Below, piece by piece: positions 7,575 through 15,298 of a stretch of DNA of 21,658 bases. A program made the translations under genes and the position numbers. How positions within the stretch are numbered: position 1 is the first letter of the stretch; each line of letters begins with the position of its first letter. The stretch is from a virus. The DNA is taken from positions 1-21,658 of the IMG/VR virus record IMGVR_UViG_3300020213_000126; one strand, given 5' to 3'. The notes under the pieces are model-generated. The model worked only from the letters and a program-made list of their open reading frames with translations, was not told where the DNA came from and did no database searches.

Positions 7575-7790
7575 ATGCAGATCCGGTTGCTCACCTCACT
7601 AGCAGGCCCCGACGGCGCGTGGGCAGCTGGCGATCTGTTTACGTGTGACGAGGCGACGGCTGGCCGCATGATTGCGGCCGGCTACGCCGTTCCTGCGTTC
7701 ATCGGGGCGGCGTCTGTCGTCGTCGAAACGGCAGACGCGCCGCCATTCGCAGAGCGTGCGATTGTCTCCCGTAAAGGGAAGCGCACGTGA
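7575..7790 (+). CDS. Small head-associated protein of unknown function
   Basis: 71 aa. The first 40 residues (RLLTSLAGPDGAW ... GDLFTCDEATAGRMIAAGYAVP) follow a pattern often seen in short proteins encoded just before the head-tail connector: a strand, an acidic segment, then a helix ending in a Gly-Tyr/Ile-Ala turn. The function of such proteins is not established. The ATG at 7575 follows the previous stop by 2 nt. GAGGG at 7559-7563 is a little far for a ribosome site, so reinitiation after the upstream stop is likely. The end overlaps the connector gene by GTGA. Confidence 0.7.
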   Translation: MQIRLLTSLAGPDGAWAAGDLFTCDEATAGRMIAAGYAVPAFIGAASVVVETADAPPFAERAIVSRKGKRT

Positions 7791-8392
7791 TTGACGCGCG
7801 GTCTCGTCCGATCCATTTCGGACTGACACGCACGACCGATGCGCCGATTGACGCGATCGACGTGATGGAGGCGAAGGACTGGCTTCGTGTCACGCATGAC
7901 TCTGAAGACGTGACCATCGCGGCGCTCATCGCGGCGGCACGCGTCAAGGTTGAGGACGACACCGGCATCGGGATTGGGTTGTCGACATGGACGTGGACTC
8001 TCGATGCCACGCCGCGCAGTCTACGTGTGCCTGTCGGGCCGCTGCAAAGCGTGACGAGCATCACAAGCCATAACGAATCCGACAGTAACGACGTGGTGGC
8101 CGCGTCTGTGTATCGGGTGGATGTCGAAAGCCTCCCAGGCAGAATTGTGCTCAAGAACGGTCAGTCATGGCCCTCTAGTTTACGGCCAGAGGGCGGGCTC
8201 ACCGTGATCTTCGTTGCAGGGTTCAGCGCGCCCAATAGCGTGCCGACCCCGTTACGGTTGGCGATGCGTCTATTGGTGGAGCACTGGTTCTCGCATCGTG
8301 GCGTGGTCGCGACGCCGGGCCAAACAGGGACGGAGCTACCACGTGCGTATGGCGATCTTGTGGAGCCCTACAGGCTCAGGGTGGTGATGTGA
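7787..8392 (+). CDS. Head-tail connector protein (HK97 gp6-like)
   Basis: 201 aa. This family forms the ring below the portal that joins the head to the tail. The helical stretch VMEAKDWLRVTHDSEDVTIAALIAAARVKVEDDTG (26-61) is the hallmark of the Phage_connect_1/gp6-like family. A central beta region with SLRVPVGPLQSVTSI follows, and PTPLRLAMRLLVEHWFSHR with the C-terminal LVEPYRL is also typical. The GTG start overlaps the previous stop (GTGA), with AAGGGAAG upstream at 7774-7781. It overlaps the adaptor gene in the same way. Confidence 0.88.
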   Translation: MIDARSRPIHFGLTRTTDAPIDAIDVMEAKDWLRVTHDSEDVTIAALIAAARVKVEDDTGIGIGLSTWTWTLDATPRSLRVPVGPLQSVTSITSHNESDSNDVVAASVYRVDVESLPGRIVLKNGQSWPSSLRPEGGLTVIFVAGFSAPNSVPTPLRLAMRLLVEHWFSHRGVVATPGQTGTELPRAYGDLVEPYRLRVVM

Positions 8393-8724
8393 CCCCGCGT
8401 CAGTCTGGCACGAGGCGCCACCTAGTCGAGCTGCAATCGATTACCGGCCGCGTGCCGGCTGGGGACGGCTACACCGACACGTGGGCCACCTACGCGACGG
8501 CGTGGGCATCCGTGCTGCCTGCGGACGCCGCGGCGGTGGCACGCGTCAGCGCGAACACGATTGAGTCGCCCATCACGCATGTGGTCGAGACGGACTATCG
8601 CGCGGCCATCAAGCCTCAGCATCGTGTCTGGCTGAAGAGCGCGCGTGCGCTCTACATCACAGGGATTGCGAATCTTGAAGAGCGGGACATCACGCACGTG
8701 CTCCTATGCGAGGAACGCCAGTGA
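8389..8724 (+). CDS. Head-tail adaptor (Phage_H_T_join family)
   Basis: 111 aa, typical for the SPP1 gp16 / HK97 gp7 type of head-closure protein. The pattern SGTRRHLVELQSITGRVPAGDGYTDTW (residues 6-32) then WASVLPADAA, and later IESPITHVVETDYRAAIKPQHRV with YITGIANLEER, matches this small beta-barrel family: an opening 'RR..L' strand, 'D..G...W' turn, then the 'H...iRyr..i....rv' strand. It closes the DNA exit channel after packaging. GTG start in a GTGA overlap, with AGGGTGG at 8378-8384 as ribosome site. Confidence 0.88.
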   Translation: MTPRQSGTRRHLVELQSITGRVPAGDGYTDTWATYATAWASVLPADAAAVARVSANTIESPITHVVETDYRAAIKPQHRVWLKSARALYITGIANLEERDITHVLLCEERQ

Positions 8725-9146
8725 GCGCGTCATTCCGCGTTGACATTTCCGGGTTGCGTGCGGATCTGCTCGCGCTGGGGGCTGTGGCGGACGCTGAGAC
8801 GGCGCGCATCGTGGAGTCTCATGCGCGCCTCTTTGCGGCGGACCTCCCGACGCGGTATCCGGCTGGCGCGACGGGGAATCTCAGGGGCGGCGTGAGGCTC
8901 GACAAGTTAGGGCCGCGCCGATTCAGAGTCCAAAACAGAGCGCCCCATGCCCACTTGTATGAGTTCGGCACCGTGCGCCGCTTCACCTCTGGCAGCGGAG
9001 CGAAACGGGGCACCATGCCCGCGCGTCCGGTGTTCGTGCCGCAGGCGATTTACTGGCGGACGCAGATGTTCCAGCGCACGGCGTCTTGGTTGCGGTCGCT
9101 GCGCGTGAACGGCTTCCGCGGCACGCCCGAGGTGCGCGAGACATGA
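8721..9146 (+). CDS. HK97 gp10-like head-tail/tail completion protein
   Basis: 141 aa. The N-terminal pattern ISGLRADLLALGAVADAETARIVESHARLFAADLPTRYPAGATGNLRGGV and the later PHAHLYEFGTVRRF, followed by PARPVFVPQA, are classic HK97 gp10-like features (the 'tGnLr', 'hA...E.GT' and 'mPaRPf..pa' blocks). The family is needed to join or finish the tail. I place the start at GTG 8721, which overlaps the adaptor stop and has AGGAA 6-7 nt upstream. The in-frame ATG at 8706 would add five residues but lies inside that ribosome site. Confidence 0.88.
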   Translation: MSASFRVDISGLRADLLALGAVADAETARIVESHARLFAADLPTRYPAGATGNLRGGVRLDKLGPRRFRVQNRAPHAHLYEFGTVRRFTSGSGAKRGTMPARPVFVPQAIYWRTQMFQRTASWLRSLRVNGFRGTPEVRET

Positions 9147-9568
9147 GCGCGATTGACGTGGCCGTCATGACCGCGCTGAAGGGGGATGCCACGCTCACCA
9201 CGTTGGCGCCAGGCGGCATCTATCGCGACGTCGCGCCGGAGGCGGTGGTCAGTTCCGCGCTCGCAGACGCTACGCAGGTGTTTGGTGTCGTCACGCTACA
9301 GAGCGCGCCACAGGTTTACACGTTCACAGAACGCGCGTTCGAGGAATGCCGCTATCTCGTGAAGTGCGTGTCGCCTTCGACGAGTCCCGTGAAAGCCCAG
9401 CAAGCGATCGACCGCGCCGAAGTCGTGCTCTCGACGCTTGCGGTGAGTGGGTTCGCGGTGACGTGCTCACGTCGAGAAGAGCGCATCAGCTACGTCGAAT
9501 CTGACGGGCCGGTGTTCTGGCAGCACCGAGGCGTGTCGTGGTTGGTGATGGCGAGTCCCACATCATGA
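9143..9568 (+). CDS. Putative tail terminator/tail completion protein
   Basis: 141 aa. Residues 1-30 (IDVAVMTALKGDATLTTLAPGGIYRDVAP) resemble the opening of DUF3168-type tail-terminator proteins ('v..aL..d..l..l..gg.I......'). The middle FEECRYLVKCVSPS and the amphipathic AQQAIDRAEVVLSTL helix, then a C-terminal strand pair ending in WQHRGVSWLVMA, also fit that fold. Position after the gp10-like gene and before the tail tube supports a tail terminator that caps the tube at the head end. ATGA overlap at both ends. ATG 9143 has GAGGTG 9-14 nt upstream. Confidence 0.7.
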   Translation: MSAIDVAVMTALKGDATLTTLAPGGIYRDVAPEAVVSSALADATQVFGVVTLQSAPQVYTFTERAFEECRYLVKCVSPSTSPVKAQQAIDRAEVVLSTLAVSGFAVTCSRREERISYVESDGPVFWQHRGVSWLVMASPTS

Positions 9569-10659
9569 CGCCGCTCAAAGTGCTGGTGATTGGGGCTGGG
9601 GCGTCCACGTCGACCGCGGACGTTGAAGCTGGGCTGATCTTCGGTCTCAAGGCGGAGGGGTGCACGGTCATCCACTACGCGCTCGAGGGCCGACTCCACG
9701 GCGCGAAGAAGTGGCTGCATAACGCCTGGAGGCTCAAGAGAAAGACGCAGCCGGACATCCTCAAGCCAAACGATGCGGATGTGCGGTATCAGGCCGGCAT
9801 GGGCGCTCTGGAGCGTGCGTTGCGGCATCAGGTGGACGCGGTGATCGCGGTCAGTGGGATGTTCCTGCATCCGGATGTGCTGATTCTGATGCGTCGCGCT
9901 GGGCTGATTGTGACGGTGCTATTCACTGAGTCGCCCTACGACATCGAAGAAGAGTTGAAGGTCGCGCAGATTGTGCATGCGTGCTGGACGAACGAGCGCA
10001 CGTGTGTCGAGCAGTTTCGGTCGGTCTGCCCAAATGCCGGCTATCTGCCTCACGCCTGGCATCCGACGCGGCATACGCTGTCGCACGCGGGCGATAGCGA
10101 CGTGCGGGCGCACGATGTGGTGTTCGTCGGGTCGGCGTTTCGAGAGCGCGTGGAGATGTTCAGGTCGATTGATTGGACGGGCATCGACCTTGGCCTCTAT
10201 GGAAACTGGGACTCGCTCGCGCCACGCGATCGCCTGCGGAAGTATCTCTATGGCGGCGTCCAAAACAACGCGACGGCTGCGGCAATGTATCGGCGCGCGA
10301 AGGTCGGCCTGAACCTGTATCGGTCGTCGAAGGGGTTCGGCTGGGCGGCGCCACAGATTGCGCCAGCGTCGGCGCAGTCCCTCTCGCCGCGCGCCTACGA
10401 GTTGGCGGCGTGTGGCGTGTTTCATTTATCGGAATCCCGTGCGGAAGTGGCGGAGGTGTTCGGCTCGGCCGTCCCGACGTTCACGAATCCCACGGAGGCA
10501 GCGGCCTTGATCCGGCGCTGGCTGGCAGATGATGCCGGCCGCGCGGCTGTGGCCGCTTCACTCCCGGCCATGGTGGCCGAGTCGTCCTGGGTGCATCGAG
10601 CACGACAGGTCATGACGGATGTGAGCGCGCTCGTGCAAAGCACGCGGCGCGCAGCGTAA
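9565..10659 (+). CDS. GT-B type glycosyltransferase (CgeB/Glyco_trans_1_2-like)
   Basis: 364 aa. Opening KVLVIGAGASTS is a Rossmann strand-turn. Residues 115-150 (IVTVLFTESPYDIEEELKVAQIVHACWTNERTC) match the CgeB-type pattern in which a strand is followed by 'tdd.....', and HDVVFVGSAFRERVEMF (183-199) starts the C-terminal half. The strongest sign is LSPRAYELAACGVFHLSE (273-290), the nucleotide-sugar binding motif of GT-B glycosyltransferases, followed by a helical tail typical of Glyco_trans_1_2 (PF13524). It sits between tail terminator and tail tube genes with ATGA overlap upstream. Likely acceptor: a virion protein or a host surface sugar; not shown by the sequence. Confidence 0.85.
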   Translation: MTPLKVLVIGAGASTSTADVEAGLIFGLKAEGCTVIHYALEGRLHGAKKWLHNAWRLKRKTQPDILKPNDADVRYQAGMGALERALRHQVDAVIAVSGMFLHPDVLILMRRAGLIVTVLFTESPYDIEEELKVAQIVHACWTNERTCVEQFRSVCPNAGYLPHAWHPTRHTLSHAGDSDVRAHDVVFVGSAFRERVEMFRSIDWTGIDLGLYGNWDSLAPRDRLRKYLYGGVQNNATAAAMYRRAKVGLNLYRSSKGFGWAAPQIAPASAQSLSPRAYELAACGVFHLSESRAEVAEVFGSAVPTFTNPTEAAALIRRWLADDAGRAAVAASLPAMVAESSWVHRARQVMTDVSALVQSTRRAA

Positions 10660-10672
10660 ACGGAGTCTCACG

Positions 10673-11071
10673 ATGCCGAAGTATCACGGACAAAAAGGGC
10701 GCGTCTACATGTCGGTGTCGGGTGCCGGCGTGGCTGTGCAGCAGGTGGCGCTGACCAGTTGGTCGCTCGACATGCCGACCGACCGCGTGGAGGTGACGTC
10801 GTTCGAGGACGGGAATAAGGTCTACGTCCAGGGCAAGAAGGACATCTCCGGGTCGCTGTCTGGCTTCTTCGACGACACCAGCGATCTGCTGTTCCAGTCG
10901 GCGGACTCGGCGACTCCCGTGAGGATGTATCTGTATCCATCGGCCGACGCGCCCACGGTCTACCACTACGGCACGGCGTGGGTGGACGCCTCGATCGAAG
11001 TCGGGGTCGATGCGGCGGTGTCGATCACGGGCAGCTTCCAGGCTGCGACGACGTGGGCGCGGAAGCCCTAA
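10673..11071 (+). CDS. Major tail (tube) protein candidate
   Basis: 132 aa, no cysteine. The pattern KGRVYMSVSGAGVAVQQVALTSWSLDMPTDRVEVTSFEDGNKVYVQGKKDISGSLSGFFDD is typical of siphovirus tail tube proteins: an N-terminal strand, a 'W.l....d..evTsf.d......'-type turn, then 'G....~sgsl.G..dd.s..l'. The C-terminus (YGTAWVDASIEVGVDAAVSITGSFQAAT) has the usual final beta-hairpin. It precedes the tail assembly chaperones and the tape measure, the standard place. GGAG (10662-10665) lies 7 nt before the ATG. It directly follows the GT-B gene. Confidence 0.85.
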   Translation: MPKYHGQKGRVYMSVSGAGVAVQQVALTSWSLDMPTDRVEVTSFEDGNKVYVQGKKDISGSLSGFFDDTSDLLFQSADSATPVRMYLYPSADAPTVYHYGTAWVDASIEVGVDAAVSITGSFQAATTWARKP

Positions 11072-11080
11072 GAGGCAACC

Positions 11081-11362
11081 ATGAGCCATTCGCTGGTCGT
11101 GCGTGGACGCGAAGGACGGGTCAAGGTCGGCTATCACGTTGCCGCCGAACTCGGTGCCTTCACGCTCACGCCGGAGGCCGGCGAATGGCGCATCGACGCG
11201 GCGGTCATCTCGGCCGATGAATTCTGGGTGACCCAAGACGGCACGCGAACGCTGGAACTGACCATCGGCACGCAGCGATGGAGTTGGCGCAACGCGGATC
11301 GCTTGGCGGTGGACGTTGGCGCGGTGACTGGCACCGTGACCGGCAGTCCCGAACGGAGGTAG
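11081..11362 (+). CDS. Hypothetical protein between tail tube and chaperone genes
   Basis: 93 aa. I do not recognise a family. The sequence is beta-rich with several Trp residues (EWRIDAAVI, EFWVTQDGTRTLELTIGTQRWSWRNADRLAVD). AGAGG 6 nt before the ATG is a good ribosome site, and the coding is tight against both neighbours, so it is a real gene. Position suggests a tail-related accessory protein. Confidence 0.7.
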   Translation: MSHSLVVRGREGRVKVGYHVAAELGAFTLTPEAGEWRIDAAVISADEFWVTQDGTRTLELTIGTQRWSWRNADRLAVDVGAVTGTVTGSPERR

Positions 11363-11366
11363 GCAG

Positions 11367-11822
11367 ATGGGGAAGCGACTGCGGTTTGTGCAGCCGGTCG
11401 TGCATCGGCTCGCGTTGAGCGATGGTGACTGGATCGAGATCAAGGGCATGCTGACGGTGGGGGAGCGGCGGGCGATTATCTCGCGCGCGGCAAAGGGTGG
11501 CATCTCCACGGACGGCGAGCGCGTGCATATCGACGGGAACGAAATGGCCTTCGCGCGTGTCGAGACCTGGCTGGTCGACTGGTCGTTTGTCGACGCGAAA
11601 GACAAGCCAATGAAGTTGTCGCCAGGCGCCATTCGTGCGCTTGACAGCGAGACGTTCATCGAGATCGAAACGGCGCTCGATGCCCACGAAGAGGCGGTTG
11701 ATGCCGCAAAAAACTCGTGTGCGTCGCCGGTGGTGTCCGCATCGACGCTGACCAGCGACGCGATCAGCTCCGCGGCGAGTTCGCCCTTTGCCTCAGATTC
11801 GGGTGGACCTACGCCGAGCTAA
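11367..11822 (+). CDS. Tail assembly chaperone, upstream frame (gpG-like)
   Basis: 151 aa. In siphoviruses such a protein, with its frameshifted longer form, coats the tape measure and guides tail-tube polymerisation. The N-terminal half has the usual short strands (DWIEIKGMLTVGERRAIISRAAK) and a helix (ALDSETFIEIETALDAHEEAVDAA, 91-114). The last 35 residues (after N116) are Ser/Ala/Thr-rich and low in complexity, which is common past the slip site. GGAGG (11355-11359) is 7 nt before the ATG. The gene lies directly upstream of the tape measure, its standard place. Confidence 0.85.
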   Translation: MGKRLRFVQPVVHRLALSDGDWIEIKGMLTVGERRAIISRAAKGGISTDGERVHIDGNEMAFARVETWLVDWSFVDAKDKPMKLSPGAIRALDSETFIEIETALDAHEEAVDAAKNSCASPVVSASTLTSDAISSAASSPFASDSGGPTPS

Positions 11823-11893
11823 TGGAACTCGACCCGCACGTCTACGCTGAGCTGGTCGAGTTCTTCAACACCGTCCTGTCGCCACAGTCATAA
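11367..11893 (+). CDS. Tail assembly chaperone, -1 frameshift product (gpG-T-like)
   Basis: Predicted 175-aa fusion made when ribosomes slip back one base at A AAA AAC (11708-11714). The first 116 residues equal the upstream-frame product. The next 59 come from the -1 frame, which is open from the slip site to the TAA at 11891-11893. This extension contains RGEFALCLRFGWTYAELMEL and ends FFNTVLSPQS, the compact hydrophobic domain typical of the T part of G-T chaperones. The T frame has no start of its own in the right place, so frameshifting is the natural way to express it. The tape measure starts 16 nt after the stop. Confidence 0.8.
11708..11714 (+). other. Programmed -1 ribosomal frameshift slippery heptamer
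   Basis: In the gpG frame the codons read GCA AAA AAC, giving the canonical X XXY YYZ heptamer A AAA AAC. After the shift the next codon is CTC at 11714. The -1 frame stays open for 59 codons. Confidence 0.8.
11721..11748 (+). promoter_or_regulatory. Frameshift-stimulating hairpin downstream of the slippery site
   Basis: GCGTCG (11721-11726) pairs perfectly with CGACGC (11743-11748). An inner CGG (11728-11730)/CCG (11737-11739) pair closes a TGGTGT loop. The stem starts 6 nt after the heptamer, inside the 5-9 nt spacing typical of frameshift stimulators. Confidence 0.55.
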
Positions 11894-11908
11894 CGGAGCA
11901 TCTGCCCT

Positions 11909-14900
11909 GTGCCTCTGAGCGCGAGTCTCAGCCTCGATGTGAGCAAGTTCGAGCAAGGTCTGAAAAAGGCCGAGGTCGAGTTGCAGACGTTTGAGCGCGC
12001 GACGAAATACACCAACCGCGATCTCAAGCGGCTGATGGAAGAGTTCAGCGGACAGAAAGTCGTGGTCGAAGCGGCGCGTATGTCGGAGGCGGTGACGCGG
12101 ATCGGTGGCGCGTCGAAGTTGACCGAGGGCGAGCAGCGACGCGTGAATGCGTCGGTGACTGAGGCGATTGCGAAGTATCGCGCGCTGGGGCAGGAGGCGC
12201 CGGCGCACCTGGTGAAGTTACAGGCTGAGACGGCGAAAGTCGAACGCGCCTCGACCTCAGCGGGGTCGTCAATCGCGAGGATGGCGGCGTCATTCACGGT
12301 TGCCGGCCTCGCGGAGTCGGCAATTCGTGGCATGGCGAATGGTCTCGGTGACTTCGTCTCGCGCGGCGGCGAAGTCTCAGGGATGCGAAACGCTTTCGAC
12401 AAACTGTCTGGCGGTGTGGACGCGGCAAACATCCGTATCGGAGCCATTCGGAAGAGCACGCTTGGGCTCGTCGATGACTTCTCCGCGATGCAGGCGTCGA
12501 ACAAAGCGACATTGCTGGGCTTGGGGCTCGGTGCTGAGCAGATGGGCGAACTGGCGAAGACGGCATCGATTCTCGGCCGTGCGATGGGCCAGGACGCCAC
12601 GAAGTCGCTCGATGACCTCATCACGGCCTTGGGCCGGTCCTCGCCGATGATTCTCGACAACCTCGGCCTGACGGTCAAGGTTGGAGAAGCGAATGATCGG
12701 TATGCGGCGTCGCTCGGGCGGACGGCAGACTCCTTGTCGGACGCGGAAAAGAAGCAAGCGTTCATGAACGCGGCGATGGACGCGGCAAAAGACAAAGTCC
12801 ACACGCTCGGTGCGCTCACACTCACCGCGTCTGACCGTCTCTCGCAGATGTGGACATCCGTCAAGAACGTGTCCGACGCGACGGCCTCATGGGCGGTGTC
12901 CATTGGGCCGGTCAATGCGGGTCTGGAAACGATGGTGAATCGGATGCGGCTCACTGAAGAGCTGTTCCGCGGCGGTCCACGGAAGGCGCTGGAGGAATAC
13001 AAGCGACAACTCGGCGATACGCTGCCCACGGTGCAGGCGCTCGAGGACAATTGGCGCGGTCTTCAGGCGCCCGCGGGCGCGTTGACGATCTCCACCGAAG
13101 AGATGGCGGCAGTGACGAAGACGCTCACGAAGGAATTCGACGCGAACGTCAAAGCGGCGGAAGCGTTCAACGCGCAGTTGCAGAGCTTTGGCGGCGGCGC
13201 GGCAATCACGAAGGCGAATGAACTTGTGCGTGTGCTTGGTGCGATGGGTGGCCCGCTGAAGGTGCTGCCGTCGCAGCTCGAGACGATGGCAAAAGCCATG
13301 CGCGACGCGTCAGAAGCGGCGTTGCTGATGGGCCGTCATGACCTCGCGCAGCAATATGCGGCGCTGGCCCGCACGCTCACGCCCGTGGTGCAACTCCAGC
13401 AGCGATACAACGTCACCATTGGCCAGTTTGTGATGAAGTCTGACGACTATTCACAGGCCGTGCGAGACCAGATCGACGTGCTGACGAAGCTCGACGACAC
13501 GCTGTCGTTTGGCGTGCTGCCGAACATCGGTAAGCTCGCGCAGGCGTGGGCACCGTTGAAGGCGGCAGTCGATGCGACGAATCCGCGCATGCTCACGTCG
13601 ACGTCGAGATTAGATGCGTTGGCGCAGTCGTCCGCGCAGACGGCCACGGCGTTGCGTGCATTATCCGGCGCGCTCGCTGAGATGGCGCAGATCTCTGGCA
13701 AGGCGAATAGCGGGCTCGGCACGCTCTCGACTATCGTCGCCAGTATGTCCACGGGGCAGCAAGCGGCCAGTGGCTTTACGACGGCTTTAGCGGGGATGCG
13801 GGACGGGTCGATCAAGACGGGTGCTGGACTGATCCAGATGGCGGCGTCTGTGACGACCCTCGTTGCGGCACTCAACCAAGCGACAAGTTCCAGCAGCCGG
13901 GCGCAGAACGCGCTCAGTGGGCTAGCGATGGGGGCCTCTGCTGGCGCCACGATCGGCACCGCGTTTGGTCCGGCCGGGACTGGTATCGGCGCGGTCATCG
14001 GTGGCGCGATCGGCGGGCTCGTGGGCCTTTTTGGCGGCGCGAAGAAGAAGGCGTCCGAAGTCGGTGCTGTGGTCACGGACTGGGCACGTCTGATTGCCGA
14101 CGCTACGGATGAGACTGGCCGACTGTCGAGGGCCATGCGCGATACCTTGGCGACGATGATGAAGATGGGCACTGCCACCAAGGAGATCAGAGACTACCTC
14201 CAGGGTCAGAGCACCTCCGCGATCGCAGGGTTCAACGCCGTGGCGGCTGATGGACTGACGAAGTGGCAGCGCTACGGGGACGCGGTGAAGGTGGCCGCGG
14301 AGGCTCGTATGAAAGCGCTCGAAGACGGTAGCGCAGACGACACGATGTCGCCGAGTAGCGACAAAGGCGGCAAGTTCCGCGCACTAGACGACGGTCTTAC
14401 CGACGCGCTGAGGGCGCAGCAGGCCGCATCCGTGGCCGCGGGCCCTGCGCTGAAGGACCTCGGCATCCAGGCGGTGGCGGCGTTCAACGCGGCCACCGCC
14501 TCCGGGATGAGCTTCACAGACGCGCTGAAGCTGATTCAGCCGGGCATACAGTCGCTCATCGGCGCGTACGGTGCATTGGGCCTGAATATCGATGACGCGG
14601 CGCTCAAAGCCATTGCGATGCAGAGCACGCTACTCGCGGACAACCCGGCGTTGCTGGCCGGTGTCGATGGGCTCGCGCAAGGGATGCTCGCGCTGGGCAA
14701 CATGGGGATGCTCAACGAAGAGACGTTCGCATCGATGCAGCGGACCGCGCTCGACATGTATACGCGCATCCAGGGCGAAGTGGCGAAGGCGGGCGGGAGC
14801 ACGCGGGATGCGTTGCTGCCGATGCAACGCTACCTTCAGGAAGCGGCAGAAGCGGCAAAGGAACTGGGTATTCCACTCGACGAGAACACGCAGATGATGA

Positions 14901-15298
14901 TCGACCAGTCGCGAGAACTGGGCATCTGGAAAGACAAGGCTGTCGACCCGATGCTCGAGGTGCGGGACGCGGCGCTGGAAATTCGGGACGCGATTCGTGA
15001 ACTCATCGCAGAGATGAAGCGTATTCCTAGCCGCGTATCGACCGAGATCAACACGCGGTATACCCGCGACGGGGAGCCATCGCCAGGCGGCGGCACAAGC
15101 GGCGGTGGTGGCACGGGTGGCGGTGACACTGGGGGCCGCGGGTTCGTGGCACCGAGTGACCCGCGCATCACGGGCGGCGTGTCTCCGTCGAGTGGCGGAG
15201 AGACCACGATCACGGTGCCGGTCTACATTGACGGTCGCCAAGTGGCTGAGGCGTCCGCGCCCTATCTCGTGGGCGCATTTGAACGGCGGGGCGTCTAG
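11909..15298 (+). CDS. Tail tape measure protein
   Basis: 1129 aa, the longest gene here; it fixes tail length. By the usual rule of about 0.15 nm per residue a tail near 170 nm would be expected (inference). Residues 1-120 are charged and helical. The segment near 235-290 (LDDLITALGRSSPMILDNLG ... then SDAEKKQAFMNAAM) is characteristic of tape measure proteins. A glycine-zipper hydrophobic stretch lies near 672-712 (GASAGATIGTAF, GAVIGGAIGGLVGLFGG), a likely membrane-inserting element. A Gly-rich linker lies near 1053-1077 before a short C-terminal domain. No lysozyme or peptidase motif and no cysteine were seen. The GTG start has GGAG 10 nt upstream. Confidence 0.93.
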   Translation: MPLSASLSLDVSKFEQGLKKAEVELQTFERATKYTNRDLKRLMEEFSGQKVVVEAARMSEAVTRIGGASKLTEGEQRRVNASVTEAIAKYRALGQEAPAHLVKLQAETAKVERASTSAGSSIARMAASFTVAGLAESAIRGMANGLGDFVSRGGEVSGMRNAFDKLSGGVDAANIRIGAIRKSTLGLVDDFSAMQASNKATLLGLGLGAEQMGELAKTASILGRAMGQDATKSLDDLITALGRSSPMILDNLGLTVKVGEANDRYAASLGRTADSLSDAEKKQAFMNAAMDAAKDKVHTLGALTLTASDRLSQMWTSVKNVSDATASWAVSIGPVNAGLETMVNRMRLTEELFRGGPRKALEEYKRQLGDTLPTVQALEDNWRGLQAPAGALTISTEEMAAVTKTLTKEFDANVKAAEAFNAQLQSFGGGAAITKANELVRVLGAMGGPLKVLPSQLETMAKAMRDASEAALLMGRHDLAQQYAALARTLTPVVQLQQRYNVTIGQFVMKSDDYSQAVRDQIDVLTKLDDTLSFGVLPNIGKLAQAWAPLKAAVDATNPRMLTSTSRLDALAQSSAQTATALRALSGALAEMAQISGKANSGLGTLSTIVASMSTGQQAASGFTTALAGMRDGSIKTGAGLIQMAASVTTLVAALNQATSSSSRAQNALSGLAMGASAGATIGTAFGPAGTGIGAVIGGAIGGLVGLFGGAKKKASEVGAVVTDWARLIADATDETGRLSRAMRDTLATMMKMGTATKEIRDYLQGQSTSAIAGFNAVAADGLTKWQRYGDAVKVAAEARMKALEDGSADDTMSPSSDKGGKFRALDDGLTDALRAQQAASVAAGPALKDLGIQAVAAFNAATASGMSFTDALKLIQPGIQSLIGAYGALGLNIDDAALKAIAMQSTLLADNPALLAGVDGLAQGMLALGNMGMLNEETFASMQRTALDMYTRIQGEVAKAGGSTRDALLPMQRYLQEAAEAAKELGIPLDENTQMMIDQSRELGIWKDKAVDPMLEVRDAALEIRDAIRELIAEMKRIPSRVSTEINTRYTRDGEPSPGGGTSGGGGTGGGDTGGRGFVAPSDPRITGGVSPSSGGETTITVPVYIDGRQVAEASAPYLVGAFERRGV

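Noticed and set aside
11842-13050. 402-aa open frame on the minus strand, Ser/Ala/Arg-rich
   Set aside because: It lies fully opposite the tape measure and chaperone genes, has low-complexity composition typical of the reverse frame of GC-rich genes, and shows no domain.
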